Origin: Serinicoccus chungangensis
GTDB taxonomy: Bacteria > Actinomycetota > Actinomycetes > Actinomycetales > Dermatophilaceae
Length of the DNA: 64,000 nucleotides
Reading direction: 5' to 3'
Assembly: GCF_006337125.1 (NCBI RefSeq)
Contig: NZ_CP040887.1
Span: 3,100,001 to 3,164,000 of the forward strand
The notes beneath the pieces were generated by a model. The model saw only the letters and a list, made by a program, of their open reading frames with translations, did not search any database and had not been told where the DNA came from. A program made the position numbers and the translations under genes. This document shows, piece by piece, positions 1 through 8,930 of the stretch; positions within the stretch are counted from its first letter, which is position 1, and each line of letters begins with the position of its first letter.

Positions 1-469
1 CCTCAGCGGCCTCGGCCTCCGACTCCTGGGCGTCCAGCTGGGTCTGGTACTCGTGGAGGCCCAGAGCGAAGCCTGCTCTGTATGCCTGCTCCGCCTCCAC
101 GCCGGCGAACGAGCCCTGCTCGCTCACGGTCCTCGGGTCGTAGTAGTCCTCCCGGCCGTAGAGCCCTGCCTGGTGGCCGCTGCGGAACGCCCCCTCGAAT
201 CCTGGATGGTCCTCGGCCGACGCGTCGGCGTCCGGCTCCGGCGGCATGTCCATGTCGACGGCATCACTCACCTCGACGGCGGACTCGGAGCCGTCGTCCG
301 CTCCGTCCATGGCAGCGCCCTCCGACGCCTCCTCCTCGGCCTCGGTCGGCGCCGCCTCAGTCGTGGACCCGCCCGCGCCTCCGACGTCCTCGCTCTCGCC
401 GCACCCAGCCAGGACGACCAGCAGTGCCAGGGCCGGGATCGATGACGCCCCGGACGAACGTCGAGTCAC
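1..469 (-). CDS. Putative secreted lipoprotein, partial (3' end outside window)
   Basis: The reading frame starts at GTG 469, five bases behind a GGGAGG ribosome site, and runs open to the window edge (156 codons seen). The N-terminus has arginines, then a hydrophobic stretch (about residues 11-21) ending in LAGC, a good lipobox, so the mature protein should be lipid-anchored at Cys22. After it come about 50 residues rich in Glu, Asp, Ala and Ser. The following segment (about 95-145) looks folded, with FEGAFRSGHQAGLYGREDYY and a related later AYRAGFALGLHEYQ, which may be two copies of a short GxxxG-type repeat. The family is not recognised. It lies downstream of the ABC exporter on the same strand, but hairpins separate the two. 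Confidence 0.7.
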   Translation of the reverse strand, partial: MTRRSSGASSIPALALLVVLAGCGESEDVGGAGGSTTEAAPTEAEEEASEGAAMDGADDGSESAVEVSDAVDMDMPPEPDADASAEDHPGFEGAFRSGHQAGLYGREDYYDPRTVSEQGSFAGVEAEQAYRAGFALGLHEYQTQLDAQESEAEAAE

Positions 470-610
470 GTGTGCCTCCCACGGATGAGGTGCAGCGAGC
501 GTAGCGGTGCCGGCCGCCCACGCGCCAGTGCCCGACGGCACCCGGAGACGGCGGATGCGACACCCGCCCCGACGGTGTCCTCGGCCGGTCCTCCTCCGGC
601 CCGGAAGGGC

Positions 611-670
611 GCGACTGCACCGGATATGTCGTGGAATCGCCCTGGTGGGCGACATACCCGCTGCAGTCGC
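611..670. repeat. Imperfect 21-bp inverted repeat, 18-nt loop
   Basis: Arms 611-631 and 650-670 match at 19 of 21 positions, beginning GCGACTGCA and ending TGCAGTCGC, with TATGTCG/CGACATA inside. It sits in the 335-base gap between the lipoprotein gene and the FtsX permease gene, with no open reading frame I would support. It could be a structured RNA, a protein site or a repeat family; nothing further is recognised. Confidence 0.6.
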
Positions 671-695
671 GCACCAGCGGACGCGGGACGTGCCG

Positions 696-729
696 GGGGC
701 CGGCCGGGAGTCCCTGCCCGGCCGGCCCC
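696..729. terminator. Perfect 13-bp hairpin with AGTCCCTG loop
   Basis: The stem GGGGCCGGCCGGG (696-708) pairs perfectly with 717-729, and the loop is AGTCCCTG. It is the second of two hairpins downstream of the FtsX permease stop and has no T tract, as is usual in high-GC actinobacteria. The same eight-base loop occurs in the hairpin at 765-800. Confidence 0.6.
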
Positions 730-764
730 GCCGGGCCTGCCACCCGCCACGCGGCGAGACCCGG

Positions 765-800
765 GGTCGGGGGCGGTGAGTCCCTGCACCGCCCCCGACC
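765..800 (-). terminator. Perfect 14-bp hairpin just after the FtsX permease stop
   Basis: The stem GGTCGGGGGCGGTG (765-778) pairs perfectly with 787-800 around the loop AGTCCCTG. It begins four bases beyond the stop of the permease gene, the expected place for a transcription terminator of the ABC operon. It lacks a U tract. Its loop is identical to that of the hairpin at 696-729. Confidence 0.7.
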
Positions 801-804
801 GGTC

Positions 805-3288
805 TCAGGCGGCCGCCAGCCCCTCCGCGGGGCTCACCCGGGCCGCCCGCCGGGCGGGCAGCACGCTGGCCAGCACCCCGGCCAGCAGCGCCACACCGAC
901 GATGACGCCGACGCGCACCCAGGGCACCGCCAGGGCCAGCGGGGTGCCCTCCGGGAGGATCGTCTGGACGCCGAGGGCGGCATACCCGATCCCGAGCGCG
1001 AGGCCCAGCCCGGCGCTGACCAGCGCCAGCAGGACGCCCTCGGTGAGCAGCATCCCCCGCATCTGGCCTCGCGTGAGGCCGAGCCCGCGCAGGAGGGCGT
1101 GCTCCCGGTGCCGCTCGATGACCGACAGCGACAGGGTGTTGGCGATCCCGACGACCGCGATGAGGACCGCCACACCCAGCAGGGCGGTGGCCACGAGCAC
1201 CATGACGTCCAGCACCTGGGCGACGAGCGCGCGCTCGGCGGCCGCCCCCTGGACGGTCATGCCGCTGTCCTCGGCGACCTCGCCGACCGCGGTCATCGTG
1301 TCGCCGACGTCCGCGTCGTCGTCCAGCCGGAGGAGCACCGCCCCCGGCTGCCGCGCCTCACCGGCCAGCGCCTCCAGGTCCGCCGGCTGCAGGACGAGCC
1401 CGGCCGCGCCCAGGCCCAGCTCGATGACCGTGAGGTCGCGGCTCCCGCCCGGCCCGGTCAGCCTCAGGGTGTCCCCCGCCTCGACGCCGTAGGCGACGCG
1501 GTCGAAGGACCCGAGGCCCACGGTGCCCGGCTCCAGCGCGTCGACGAGCCGCTCGCTGCGCAGGACCTGCTGCGCGGTGTCCGGGTCGAGGGCGGCCACC
1601 GGGACGGCGCCGAGGTCGCCGTCGCCGACCTCGAGGTATGCCGTCTCCACCAGCTCCGCGGCACGGACGCCGTCCACCGCGGCCAGCCGGCCCACCAGCC
1701 CCTCGTCGACGGGGGTGGGCACCGGCACGTCCGCCTCCATCCCTGGCTCGGTCTGCGCGACGAGGTCGACGGCGTAGGCCTGGTCGATCTCGCCGAGCGC
1801 GGTGCGCTCGCCGGAGGCGGCGCCCACCGAGGTCATGGTGATGAGGGTGACCCCGACGAGGAGGGCGGCGCTGGTCGCGGCGGCCCGTCCCGGGTTGCGC
1901 ACGGCCCCGGCGACCGCGAGGCGGCCCGGCACCCCGGCCGGCCGCGCGGCCACGCCGAGCAGCCGCACCAGCACGGGCACCAGCACCACCGCCGCCAGCA
2001 GGACGCCGGCGAAGGAGACCAGCCCGCCGGCGACGCCGATCAGCACCTGCCGCAGGAGGGCGGCAAGCACCATGAGGACGGTGCCGCCGGCGACGAGGAG
2101 CACGGCGAGCAGCACCCGCACCCGGCTCACCCGCGTGGCGTCGGCGGGCTCCCCGCTGGGACGCAGCGCCGCCAGCGGCGACACCCGGGTGGCGCGACCC
2201 GCCGGCCACCAGGAGGCCAGCAGGGTGATCACCACACCCACGACCACCGGCACCACCAGGCTGAGCCAGCCGACCTCGAGGCCGGTGCCGAGCGGGATGC
2301 CGAGGTCGGTGCCCCGGGCCAGGCTCAGCAGCAGCTGGGCGACCCCGATCCCGGCGCCGACCCCGACGACGGAGGCCGCCGCCCCGAGCACCAGCGCCTC
2401 CAGGAGGACCGAGCGCCGCACCTGCCCCCGGGTGGCCCCGACGCAGCGCAGCAGCGCCAGCTCTCCGGTCCGCTGGGCCAGGGTGATGGTGAACGTGTTG
2501 GCGATGACGATGGCGGCCGTGGCCAGCGACACCGCGCCGAAGCCCAGCAGGACCGACCCGAGCACGAAGGTCTGCCCGGTCAGGCCGGCGACCCGCTCCG
2601 CGGCCGCCTCCGACCCGGTCCGGATGACCCCACCGGGCACCGCCTCGGCCAGCGCGTCCCGCACCTCGTCCACCGTGGCTGTCCCGGCCACCGTGACCTG
2701 CGCGGACTGGTAGGACAGCCCCGGGTCCAGCTTTCGCAGGGCGGCGTCGGCGGCGATAAACCCCTCGTTGTAGCTGAGCGTGTGCACCTCACCGGGGTCG
2801 ACCACCCCGACCACGGTCAGCGTCAGCGGGTCACCGGGGGCGCCCTCGGCGGTGCGCGTGGTGAGCGTGAGCTCGTCCCCGACGGCCACCTGGCCGGCCA
2901 GGGCCTGGTTGACCGTGGCCTCGTCGTCGGCCGTCGGCATCCGCCCCTCGAGCAGGGTCATCCCGCCGGCCGGCACCGAGGTGCCCACGAGGAAGCTGCT
3001 GCCGCGGTCCACACCCACCGTCGCGTCCGCGACGACCCGGTCCACCCCGGTCGTCCCGGACACCCGGTCCACCTGCTCGGCCTCCAGCCACGTGTCGTCC
3101 GCCCCGCTGACGACCAGGTCGGCGTCGCGCAGCCCGCCGGCCACGGCCTCCTCCAGCCCGGCCTGGGCGGTGGCGACGACCACCAGGCTGGTGGTGAGGA
3201 ACCCGACCCCGATGAGGATCGCCACCGCCGCCGACACCAGCCGGCGGCCCCGGGATGCCAGTCCGGCGGCCATCCACCGGGCCGCCAT
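805..3288 (-). CDS. ABC transporter permease, FtsX/MacB family, duplicated
   Basis: This 827-residue membrane protein is the permease of an ABC exporter. It has an N-terminal membrane helix (about 17-40), a large extracytoplasmic domain, a first FtsX-type three-helix block (about 250-385, with VIANTFTITLAQRTGELALL), then a second, repeated half ending in another FtsX block (IANTLSLSVIERHREHALL). Two FtsX domains in one chain are typical of Gram-positive exporters working on lipids, peptides or antibiotics as MacB/LolC relatives; the substrate here is unknown. The ATG start overlaps the ATPase stop in TGATG, so the two genes are translationally coupled. The two-component genes just upstream may control the pair; that is inference from position. 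Confidence 0.93.
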   Translation of the reverse strand: MAARWMAAGLASRGRRLVSAAVAILIGVGFLTTSLVVVATAQAGLEEAVAGGLRDADLVVSGADDTWLEAEQVDRVSGTTGVDRVVADATVGVDRGSSFLVGTSVPAGGMTLLEGRMPTADDEATVNQALAGQVAVGDELTLTTRTAEGAPGDPLTLTVVGVVDPGEVHTLSYNEGFIAADAALRKLDPGLSYQSAQVTVAGTATVDEVRDALAEAVPGGVIRTGSEAAAERVAGLTGQTFVLGSVLLGFGAVSLATAAIVIANTFTITLAQRTGELALLRCVGATRGQVRRSVLLEALVLGAAASVVGVGAGIGVAQLLLSLARGTDLGIPLGTGLEVGWLSLVVPVVVGVVITLLASWWPAGRATRVSPLAALRPSGEPADATRVSRVRVLLAVLLVAGGTVLMVLAALLRQVLIGVAGGLVSFAGVLLAAVVLVPVLVRLLGVAARPAGVPGRLAVAGAVRNPGRAAATSAALLVGVTLITMTSVGAASGERTALGEIDQAYAVDLVAQTEPGMEADVPVPTPVDEGLVGRLAAVDGVRAAELVETAYLEVGDGDLGAVPVAALDPDTAQQVLRSERLVDALEPGTVGLGSFDRVAYGVEAGDTLRLTGPGGSRDLTVIELGLGAAGLVLQPADLEALAGEARQPGAVLLRLDDDADVGDTMTAVGEVAEDSGMTVQGAAAERALVAQVLDVMVLVATALLGVAVLIAVVGIANTLSLSVIERHREHALLRGLGLTRGQMRGMLLTEGVLLALVSAGLGLALGIGYAALGVQTILPEGTPLALAVPWVRVGVIVGVALLAGVLASVLPARRAARVSPAEGLAAA

Positions 3289-4070
3289 CAGCCGACCTTC
3301 CCGAGGTCGCGGATCCCGGCCAGCACGGTGTCGGCGTCCGGGTCGAGGATCTCCCCGGCGATCCGGCCGTCGGCGAGCAGCAGCACCCGATCGGCCACCG
3401 CGGCGGCGTTCGGGTCGTGGGTCACCATGACCACCGTCTGGTGCCACTCCCCGACCGACCGGCGCAGCAGCGCCAGCACCTCGGCGCCGGTCGTGCTGTC
3501 CAGGGCGCCGGTCGGCTCGTCGGCGAAGATCACCTCGGGCCGGGTCACCAGGGCGCGCGCCAGGGCGACCCGCTGCTGCTGGCCGCCGGAGAGCTCCCCG
3601 GGTCGGTGGTCCAGCCGTCCGCCCAGGCCGAGAGCCTCGACCACCGTGCCCTCCCAGCCGGCGTCGGCGGGGCGGCCGGCCAGGTCCAGCGGCAGGCGGA
3701 TGTTCTGCCGCGCGGTGAGGGTCGGCAGCAGGTTGAAGGCCTGGAAGACGAAGCCGACGGAGCGCCGGCGCAGCCGGGTGAGCTGCGCGTCGGACATCGA
3801 GGTGAGCTCGTGCTCCCCGAGGTAGGTCCGTCCGCTCGTCGGGGTGTCGAGGCCGGCCAGCAGGTGCATGAGGGTCGACTTGCCCGAGCCGCTGGGGCCC
3901 ATGATGGCGGTGAACCTGCCCGCCTCGATCCCGACGGACACGCCGTCCAGGGCGGTGACCGCGGCCTCCCCGCGGCCGTAGGTCTTGGTGAGGTCGAGGG
4001 CGCTCGCGGCCAGGGTGTTGCCCTGTCGGCCCGCGCCCGTCCTGTCGTGCTGAGATGTCGTGGTCGTCAT
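3288..4070 (-). CDS. ABC transporter ATP-binding protein, LolD/MacB type
   Basis: This 260-residue ATPase powers the FtsX-type permease encoded directly after it. Visible motifs are Walker A GPSGSGKST, Q-loop FVFQAFNLLPTL, signature LSGGQQQRVALARAL, Walker B VIFADEPTGALD and H-loop VVMVTHD, which is the complete set. The LPTLTARQN segment is typical of the LolD/MacB subfamily. I chose ATG 4070 because a TAGCGT box ends seven bases upstream and no Shine-Dalgarno is present, so the mRNA is probably leaderless; an in-frame GTG at 4091 lies upstream of that box and is unlikely. Transport substrate is not evident. Confidence 0.95.
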   Translation of the reverse strand: MTTTTSQHDRTGAGRQGNTLAASALDLTKTYGRGEAAVTALDGVSVGIEAGRFTAIMGPSGSGKSTLMHLLAGLDTPTSGRTYLGEHELTSMSDAQLTRLRRRSVGFVFQAFNLLPTLTARQNIRLPLDLAGRPADAGWEGTVVEALGLGGRLDHRPGELSGGQQQRVALARALVTRPEVIFADEPTGALDSTTGAEVLALLRRSVGEWHQTVVMVTHDPNAAAVADRVLLLADGRIAGEILDPDADTVLAGIRDLGKVG

Positions 4071-4077
4071 ACCGAGG

Positions 4078-4083
4078 ACGCTA
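4078..4083 (-). promoter_or_regulatory. -10 box TAGCGT of the ABC exporter operon (leaderless)
   Basis: TAGCGT lies exactly seven bases before ATG 4070 on the minus strand, so transcription should start at or next to the start codon. No clear -35 was seen. Prediction only. Confidence 0.5.
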
Positions 4084-4179
4084 GGGAGCACCGCCCACCC
4101 GGCACATCATCCGCCGGTCGCGACGTCGCCACGGCCGCGTCCACCCGCGGGATGACCCCGACCCCGCCGGGGGTCGGAC

Positions 4180-4881
4180 CTACTCGGGCCGTCCGACGAG
4201 GCCGGTCTGGTAGGCGGTGATGACCATCTGCACGCGGTCGCGCAGGTCGAGCTTGGCGAGGACGCGTCCGATGTGGGTCTTGACGGTCGCCTCGGCGAGG
4301 AACAGCTCCGCGGCGATCTCCCCGTTGGTCAGGCCCCGGCCGACCGCCTCGAGCACCTCCCGCTCCCGCTCGGTCAGCGGGTCGAGCCGCGACACGGCCG
4401 CGCGCCGCCGGGCGGCCGTGGTGCTCTCGGCCCCGGCGTCGGGGAGGTCCGGCACGAAACGCTCCAGCAGCCTCCGGGTCGTCGAGGGCGCCATCGCCGC
4501 GTCGCCGCCGTGGACGGCCCGGATCGCGGTGAGCAGCTCGGCCGGCCCGGCGTCCTTGAGGAGGAAGCCGGAGGCGCCCGCGCGGAGGGCGGCGAAGACG
4601 TACTCGTCCAGGTCGAAGGTCGTCAGGACGAGCACCTTGGGCGGTTCGGTCCCGCCCGGGTCCCGCAGCAGCCGGCGGGTGGTCTCGACGCCGTCCATCC
4701 GCGGCATCCGGATGTCCATGAGCACGACGTCGGGCCGGGTCTGGGCGATCGCGTCGAGCGCGGCGGCCCCGTCGCCGGCCTCCCCCACCACGGTCATGTC
4801 GTCCTGGGCGTCGAGCACCATCCGGAAGCCGGCGCGCACGAGCTCCTGGTCGTCGACGAGGAAGAGGCGGATCGAGGTCAT
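4180..4881 (-). CDS. Response regulator, NarL/LuxR family
   Basis: The 233-residue protein has an N-terminal receiver (about 4-120) with the acidic pair D10/D11, phosphoacceptor Asp56 in VVLMDIRMPRMDG and the conserved Lys in SGFLLKDAG. A C-terminal LuxR helix-turn-helix (about 165-230) reads LTEREREVLEAVGRGLTNGE. It should be phosphorylated by the adjacent kinase and then bind DNA. The gene overlaps the kinase stop by four bases (ATGA), so both come from one transcript. The ABC exporter operon follows 110 bases downstream on the same strand and is a likely target by analogy with other kinase/regulator/ABC clusters; this is inferred. Confidence 0.95.
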   Translation of the reverse strand: MTSIRLFLVDDQELVRAGFRMVLDAQDDMTVVGEAGDGAAALDAIAQTRPDVVLMDIRMPRMDGVETTRRLLRDPGGTEPPKVLVLTTFDLDEYVFAALRAGASGFLLKDAGPAELLTAIRAVHGGDAAMAPSTTRRLLERFVPDLPDAGAESTTAARRRAAVSRLDPLTEREREVLEAVGRGLTNGEIAAELFLAEATVKTHIGRVLAKLDLRDRVQMVITAYQTGLVGRPE

Positions 4882-6149
4882 CGGGTCCCTCCTGAGGTGT
4901 GCGGTGCGGACGCCGAGGCGCGCGCGACGGGCAGCGTGGCCACGACCTCCCAGCCGCGCCGGCTGCGGGGCCCGGCGCTCACGGTGCCGCCGAGGACCTC
5001 GACCCGCTCGCGCATGCCCACGAGGCCGTTGCCCTCGCCGTCGTGGGCGTGGGTGGCCCCCTCGCCGTCGTCGGTGACCCGCACGAGCAGCACCTCGGGC
5101 GTGCGCAGCAGGTCCACGTCGACCGAGGCACGCGGCCCGGCGTGCTTCATGGCGTTGGTCAGGGCCTCCTGCACGACGCGGTAGGCCGCGAGGTCCACGT
5201 CGCGGGGCAGGTCGGCGACCTCCCCGCGGACGTGCGCCTCCACGTCGACGCCCGACCCGCGCACCCGCTCGACGAGCTCGTCGAGGTGGGCCACCCCCTC
5301 CAGCGGGGCGTACTCCGCCCCGCTGGAGGTGTCCCGCAGCACCCCGACGAGGCGCCGGGTGTCCGCGAGCGAGGTCCGCGCCGTCTCCGCGAGGGTCTCC
5401 AGGGTTCCGGCCGCCCGTTCGAGCGCAGCGCGGTCCGCGGCCATGCCCGGCTCCTTCGCCAGCGCCTGGCGCGCGGCGTACAGCCCGCCGTCGGCCTGGA
5501 CGACCACCACGGCGAGGGAGTGGGCGACCACGTCGTGCATCTCCCGCGCGATGCTGGCCCGCTCGTCCTGGGCGGCGAGCCGGGAGCGCTGGGCGTGGTC
5601 GCGGGCGAGGGCGCGGTTCTGCTCCTGCAGCCGGGCCACCACCTCGCGGCGACGGCGCATGACGTCCCCCAGCGCCCAGGCGACGCCGACGAAGCAGACC
5701 ATGAAGATGGTCTGCACCGTGACGATGCTGATGTAGGAGCCGAGGCCGAAGTAGGCCGACCAGCGCAGGGCCCCGATCAGGGCGCCGGCCACGGCCAGGG
5801 CGAGGACCGTCCGGGCGGTCCGCCGGGTGCCGAAGGCGGCGGCGCTGTAGACCACCACGAGGACGGCGATGTTGGTCGGGGTCGGGGCGTCGCTGGCGAC
5901 CACCTGCAGGAGGCACCCGGCGGCGACGACGGCCGCGACCCTCATGGGGTGCTGGCGCCGCCAGAAGAGGGGCACGATCTGGAGCAGGCTGGAGAGGATC
6001 GTGCCGGGGCCGCCCCACCCGGCACCGGTGACGAGGTAGAGCAGCAGGAAGGCCGCCACCACGGCCGCGTCCGGCAGCCACGTGCGGGCACGCAGGCCGC
6101 GCGCCACGTCGGCCGCCTGCTCCCGGGCGGCCTGCAGGGTGTCGGTCAT
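4878..6149 (-). CDS. Sensor histidine kinase, HisKA_3 (NarX/DesK-like)
   Basis: This 423-residue kinase has a hydrophobic N-terminal half with about five or six membrane helices (about 28-160), no large external sensor domain, a coiled segment, then a HisKA_3 dimerisation domain with phospho-accepting His205 in IAREMHDVVAHSLAV. The HATPase domain follows, with VVQEALTNAMKHAG (N box), DDGEG (G1) and GNGLVGMRERV (G2). Such kinases with only membrane segments often sense membrane state or cell-wall-active compounds. It is cotranscribed with the NarL-type regulator, which it should phosphorylate at Asp56. ATG 6149 lies seven bases behind a TAGGCT box. Confidence 0.94.
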   Translation of the reverse strand: MTDTLQAAREQAADVARGLRARTWLPDAAVVAAFLLLYLVTGAGWGGPGTILSSLLQIVPLFWRRQHPMRVAAVVAAGCLLQVVASDAPTPTNIAVLVVVYSAAAFGTRRTARTVLALAVAGALIGALRWSAYFGLGSYISIVTVQTIFMVCFVGVAWALGDVMRRRREVVARLQEQNRALARDHAQRSRLAAQDERASIAREMHDVVAHSLAVVVVQADGGLYAARQALAKEPGMAADRAALERAAGTLETLAETARTSLADTRRLVGVLRDTSSGAEYAPLEGVAHLDELVERVRGSGVDVEAHVRGEVADLPRDVDLAAYRVVQEALTNAMKHAGPRASVDVDLLRTPEVLLVRVTDDGEGATHAHDGEGNGLVGMRERVEVLGGTVSAGPRSRRGWEVVATLPVARASASAPHTSGGTR

Positions 6150-6156
6150 CCCTCGG

Positions 6157-6162
6157 AGCCTA
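6157..6162 (-). promoter_or_regulatory. -10 box TAGGCT of the two-component operon (leaderless)
   Basis: TAGGCT ends seven bases before ATG 6149 on the minus strand and no Shine-Dalgarno is present. This spacing recurs at many starts in the window. Confidence 0.55.
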
Positions 6163-6227
6163 GGCGCTGAGGACGGCGCGGCGCGTCATACCGGGGTCGC
6201 GGTCGGGTCCACCCACGGGCGGACGCC

Positions 6228-7430
6228 TCAGATCTCCAGCGCCCGCACGACGGGCACCCCGACGCGGTAGGGGATGTGCAGGAAGCTGGGGGCGGCGACC
6301 ACCGCGAGGTCGGCGCGGCGTCCGACGCGGACCTGCCCGAGGTCGTCGCGGCGCAGGGCGCGGGCGCCGCCGACGGTGGCCGCCCGCAGCGCCTCGGCCG
6401 GGGTCATCCCCATCTCCCGGACGGCCAGCGCGATCATGAGCGGCATCGACGAGGAGTTGCACGTCCCCGGGTTGCAGTCGGTCGCGAGGGCGACGTCGAC
6501 CCCGGCGTCGAGGAGCCGGCGCGCGTCGGGGTAGGGCTGTCGCGTGGAGAACTCCACCCCGGGGAGCAGGGTCGCCACCGTGCCGCTGCCTGCGAGCGCG
6601 TCGACGTCGGCGTCGGTGAGGAAGGTGCAGTGGTCCACGCTGGCCGCACCGAGCTCGACCGCGAGCTGGACGCCCGGGCCCTCGGACAGCTGGTTGCCGT
6701 GCACCCGCAGCTCGAGCCCCGCCGCCCGGCCGGCCTCGAGGACGCGCCGCGACTCCTCGCCGTCGAAGGCATACCTGCTGGCCGGCTCGCAGAAGACGTC
6801 GACCCAGCGGGCGTGCGGCGCGCAGGCCGCGAGCATCTCGCCGCAGACGAGGTCGAGGTAGGCCTCTCGACCGCCCTCGCCGCGCGCGTCCGGCGGCACG
6901 ACGTGGGCGCCGAGGAAGGTGGTCTCGGTCGTGACCTCGCGGGCCAGGCGCAGCGCGCGCACCTCGTGCTCGACGTCCAGGCCGTAGCCGCTCTTGATCT
7001 CGACGGTGGTGGTGCCCTGCGCGCGCATCTCGGCGACCCGCGCCTGCAGGAGCGCCCGCAGCTGGGCGTCGGTGGCCTCCCGGGTCGCGGCCATGGTCAC
7101 GGCGATGCCGCCGCCGTCGTAGGCCTGCCCGGTCATCCGGGCGGCGAACTCGGCCGACCGGTCCCCCGCAAAGACGAGGTGGGAGTGGCTGTCGACGAAG
7201 CCGGGGACGACCGCCTGCCCGCCGAGGTCGATGGCCCAGTCGGCCTGCGGCGCCTCGGCGGCCGGGCCGAGCCACTCGACGACGGGAGCGGAGTCCTCAC
7301 CGCCTCCCCCGACGACGAGGGCGGCGTCCTCGACCACCCCGAGCCCCCGCGTCAGGGGCGACGACGCGCCCTCCTCGACCGTCTCGTCGCCGGTGACGAG
7401 CTCACTGATACCGGTGATGAGCATGCTCAT
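6228..7430 (-). CDS. hutI: Imidazolonepropionase
   Basis: HutI hydrolyses 4-imidazolone-5-propionate to N-formimino-L-glutamate, the third step of histidine breakdown, in the cytoplasm. The 400-residue length is usual. The amidohydrolase metal site is visible: [16 protein letters not shown] near residue 75, VHGNQLSE in the middle, and [15 protein letters not shown] near 310, a hallmark of Hut[10 protein letters not shown] is also family-typical. A GGAGAGG ribosome site sits eight bases before ATG 7430, favouring it over the next ATG two codons in. It is the last of three same-strand genes (amidohydrolase, hutF, hutI), 81 bases after hutF. Confidence 0.96.
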   Translation of the reverse strand: MSMLITGISELVTGDETVEEGASSPLTRGLGVVEDAALVVGGGGEDSAPVVEWLGPAAEAPQADWAIDLGGQAVVPGFVDSHSHLVFAGDRSAEFAARMTGQAYDGGGIAVTMAATREATDAQLRALLQARVAEMRAQGTTTVEIKSGYGLDVEHEVRALRLAREVTTETTFLGAHVVPPDARGEGGREAYLDLVCGEMLAACAPHARWVDVFCEPASRYAFDGEESRRVLEAGRAAGLELRVHGNQLSEGPGVQLAVELGAASVDHCTFLTDADVDALAGSGTVATLLPGVEFSTRQPYPDARRLLDAGVDVALATDCNPGTCNSSSMPLMIALAVREMGMTPAEALRAATVGGARALRRDDLGQVRVGRRADLAVVAAPSFLHIPYRVGVPVVRALEI

Positions 7431-7511
7431 GGGTCGATCCTCTCCTGTCGCTGCGCTGTCGTCGTCGTCCCTGGCCGTTCACGTCCGCACCGGCCACGCC
7501 TGCGGGCCATG

Positions 7512-8930
7512 TCAGGGGGTCCAGAGGGGGGTGATCGCGTCGGCCAGGAGTCGTCCGACGTCGCCCAGGCGGTGCCGACCGCCCTCGACGACGACGCCGC
7601 CGTCCACCACCACCGTGTCCACGTCGGCGGCGCCCGCCACGAGCAGGACCTGCCCGGGGTCGGCGCCGGCGGTCCGGACGGTGTCGTCGCGGACGGCCAC
7701 GAGGTCGGCCCGCGCGCCGACCTCGAGGCGTCCCGCGTCGGGCCACCCGATGCTCTCGTGCGCGGTGGCGGCGGCCAGCAGGTCGGCCGGGCCGAGGCGG
7801 CCGCGCTCGAGGGTCGCGAGCCGCTCGTGCATCTCCAGGGCCCGCGCCTCCTCGACGAGGTCGACGACCGCGTGCTGGTCGGACCCCAGCGAGAGCCGCG
7901 CCCCCGCCTCCCGCAGCGCCCGGGCCGGGCCGATGCCGTCGGCGAGGTCGCGCTCGGTCGTGGGGCAGAAGCAGGCCCAGGCCCGGTGCCGACCGAGGAG
8001 CGCGACGTCGGCCCCGGTGAGGTGGGTGGCGTGCACGGCGGTCAGGTCGGGCCCGAGGACCCCCTCGGCCTCGAGCAGCCCGGTCGGGGTGAGGCCGTGG
8101 GCGGCGAGGCAGGCGTCGTTCTCGGCCGGCTGCTCGGACAGGTGCAGGTGCAGCGGCCGCCCGGCCCGGTCGCCAGCACCGCCCGGTCCCCCGTCCACCG
8201 CAGCCCGGTGGCGACCGGCGGCGCCGGCGCCCTGGTCGGCTCGGGCCCAGTCGGCCACCACGCCCAGCTGCCCGCGCGGCACCGCCCGCACCGAGTGGAT
8301 CGCCGCCCCCACCCGCAGGTGCGCCGGGCCGCCGTCGGTGTGGTCGCGCACGTCCTCGACCCGCAGCGCCCACGTCTGCGCGTCCAGGTCGCCGAAGCGC
8401 AGCTGCGTGCCCTCGAGCTCGGCGTAGCCGGCGCCGTCCAGGCCGCCGGCGAGGTAGCAGGTGTCCAGCAGCGTCAGCCGGATGCCCGCGTCCTGCGCCG
8501 CCTGCACCAGCGCGTGCCCCATCGCGTTGGGGTCCATGTAGCGCCGGCCGCCCGGCGCGTGGTGCAGGTAGTGGAACTCACCGACCGCGGTCACCCCGGC
8601 CAGCGCCATCTCGGCGTAGACCGCCCGCGCCAGCGCGAGGTAGGACCCCGGGTCGAGCCGCGCGGCCACGGCATACATCCGCTCGCGCCACGTCCAGAAC
8701 GTCCCGCCGCCGTCGTGCGTCCGCCCGCGCAGCGCACGGTGGAAGGCGTGGCTGTGGGCGTTCGCGAACCCCGGGAGGACGACGCCGGGCAGGCGGTGGT
8801 CACCCTCCTCAGCAGGTATGCCGTCGCTCACCTCGACGAAGCGCCCCGACTCCACGACGAGCCGGACGTCGCGGCGCACTCCGTCGGGCAGGTGCGCGGC
8901 GGCGGCGTGGAAGGCGGCGCGAGCACTCAT
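7512..8930 (-). CDS. hutF: Formimidoylglutamate deiminase
   Basis: HutF deiminates N-formimino-L-glutamate to N-formyl-L-glutamate and ammonia. The 472-residue protein belongs to the amidohydrolase superfamily: PGFANAHSHAFHRALRGR (HxH metal motif plus family-specific AFHRALRG) near residue 55, HLHLSEQPAE, VHATHL and SLGSDQHAV later. Its presence shows that the five-step, N-formylglutamate route is used rather than the direct formiminoglutamase route. ATG 8930 overlaps the stop of the upstream amidohydrolase by four bases, so the genes are translationally coupled. A Gly/Ala-rich insert around residues 230-255 looks like a loose loop. Confidence 0.95.
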   Translation of the reverse strand: MSARAAFHAAAAHLPDGVRRDVRLVVESGRFVEVSDGIPAEEGDHRLPGVVLPGFANAHSHAFHRALRGRTHDGGGTFWTWRERMYAVAARLDPGSYLALARAVYAEMALAGVTAVGEFHYLHHAPGGRRYMDPNAMGHALVQAAQDAGIRLTLLDTCYLAGGLDGAGYAELEGTQLRFGDLDAQTWALRVEDVRDHTDGGPAHLRVGAAIHSVRAVPRGQLGVVADWARADQGAGAAGRHRAAVDGGPGGAGDRAGRPLHLHLSEQPAENDACLAAHGLTPTGLLEAEGVLGPDLTAVHATHLTGADVALLGRHRAWACFCPTTERDLADGIGPARALREAGARLSLGSDQHAVVDLVEEARALEMHERLATLERGRLGPADLLAAATAHESIGWPDAGRLEVGARADLVAVRDDTVRTAGADPGQVLLVAGAADVDTVVVDGGVVVEGGRHRLGDVGRLLADAITPLWTP

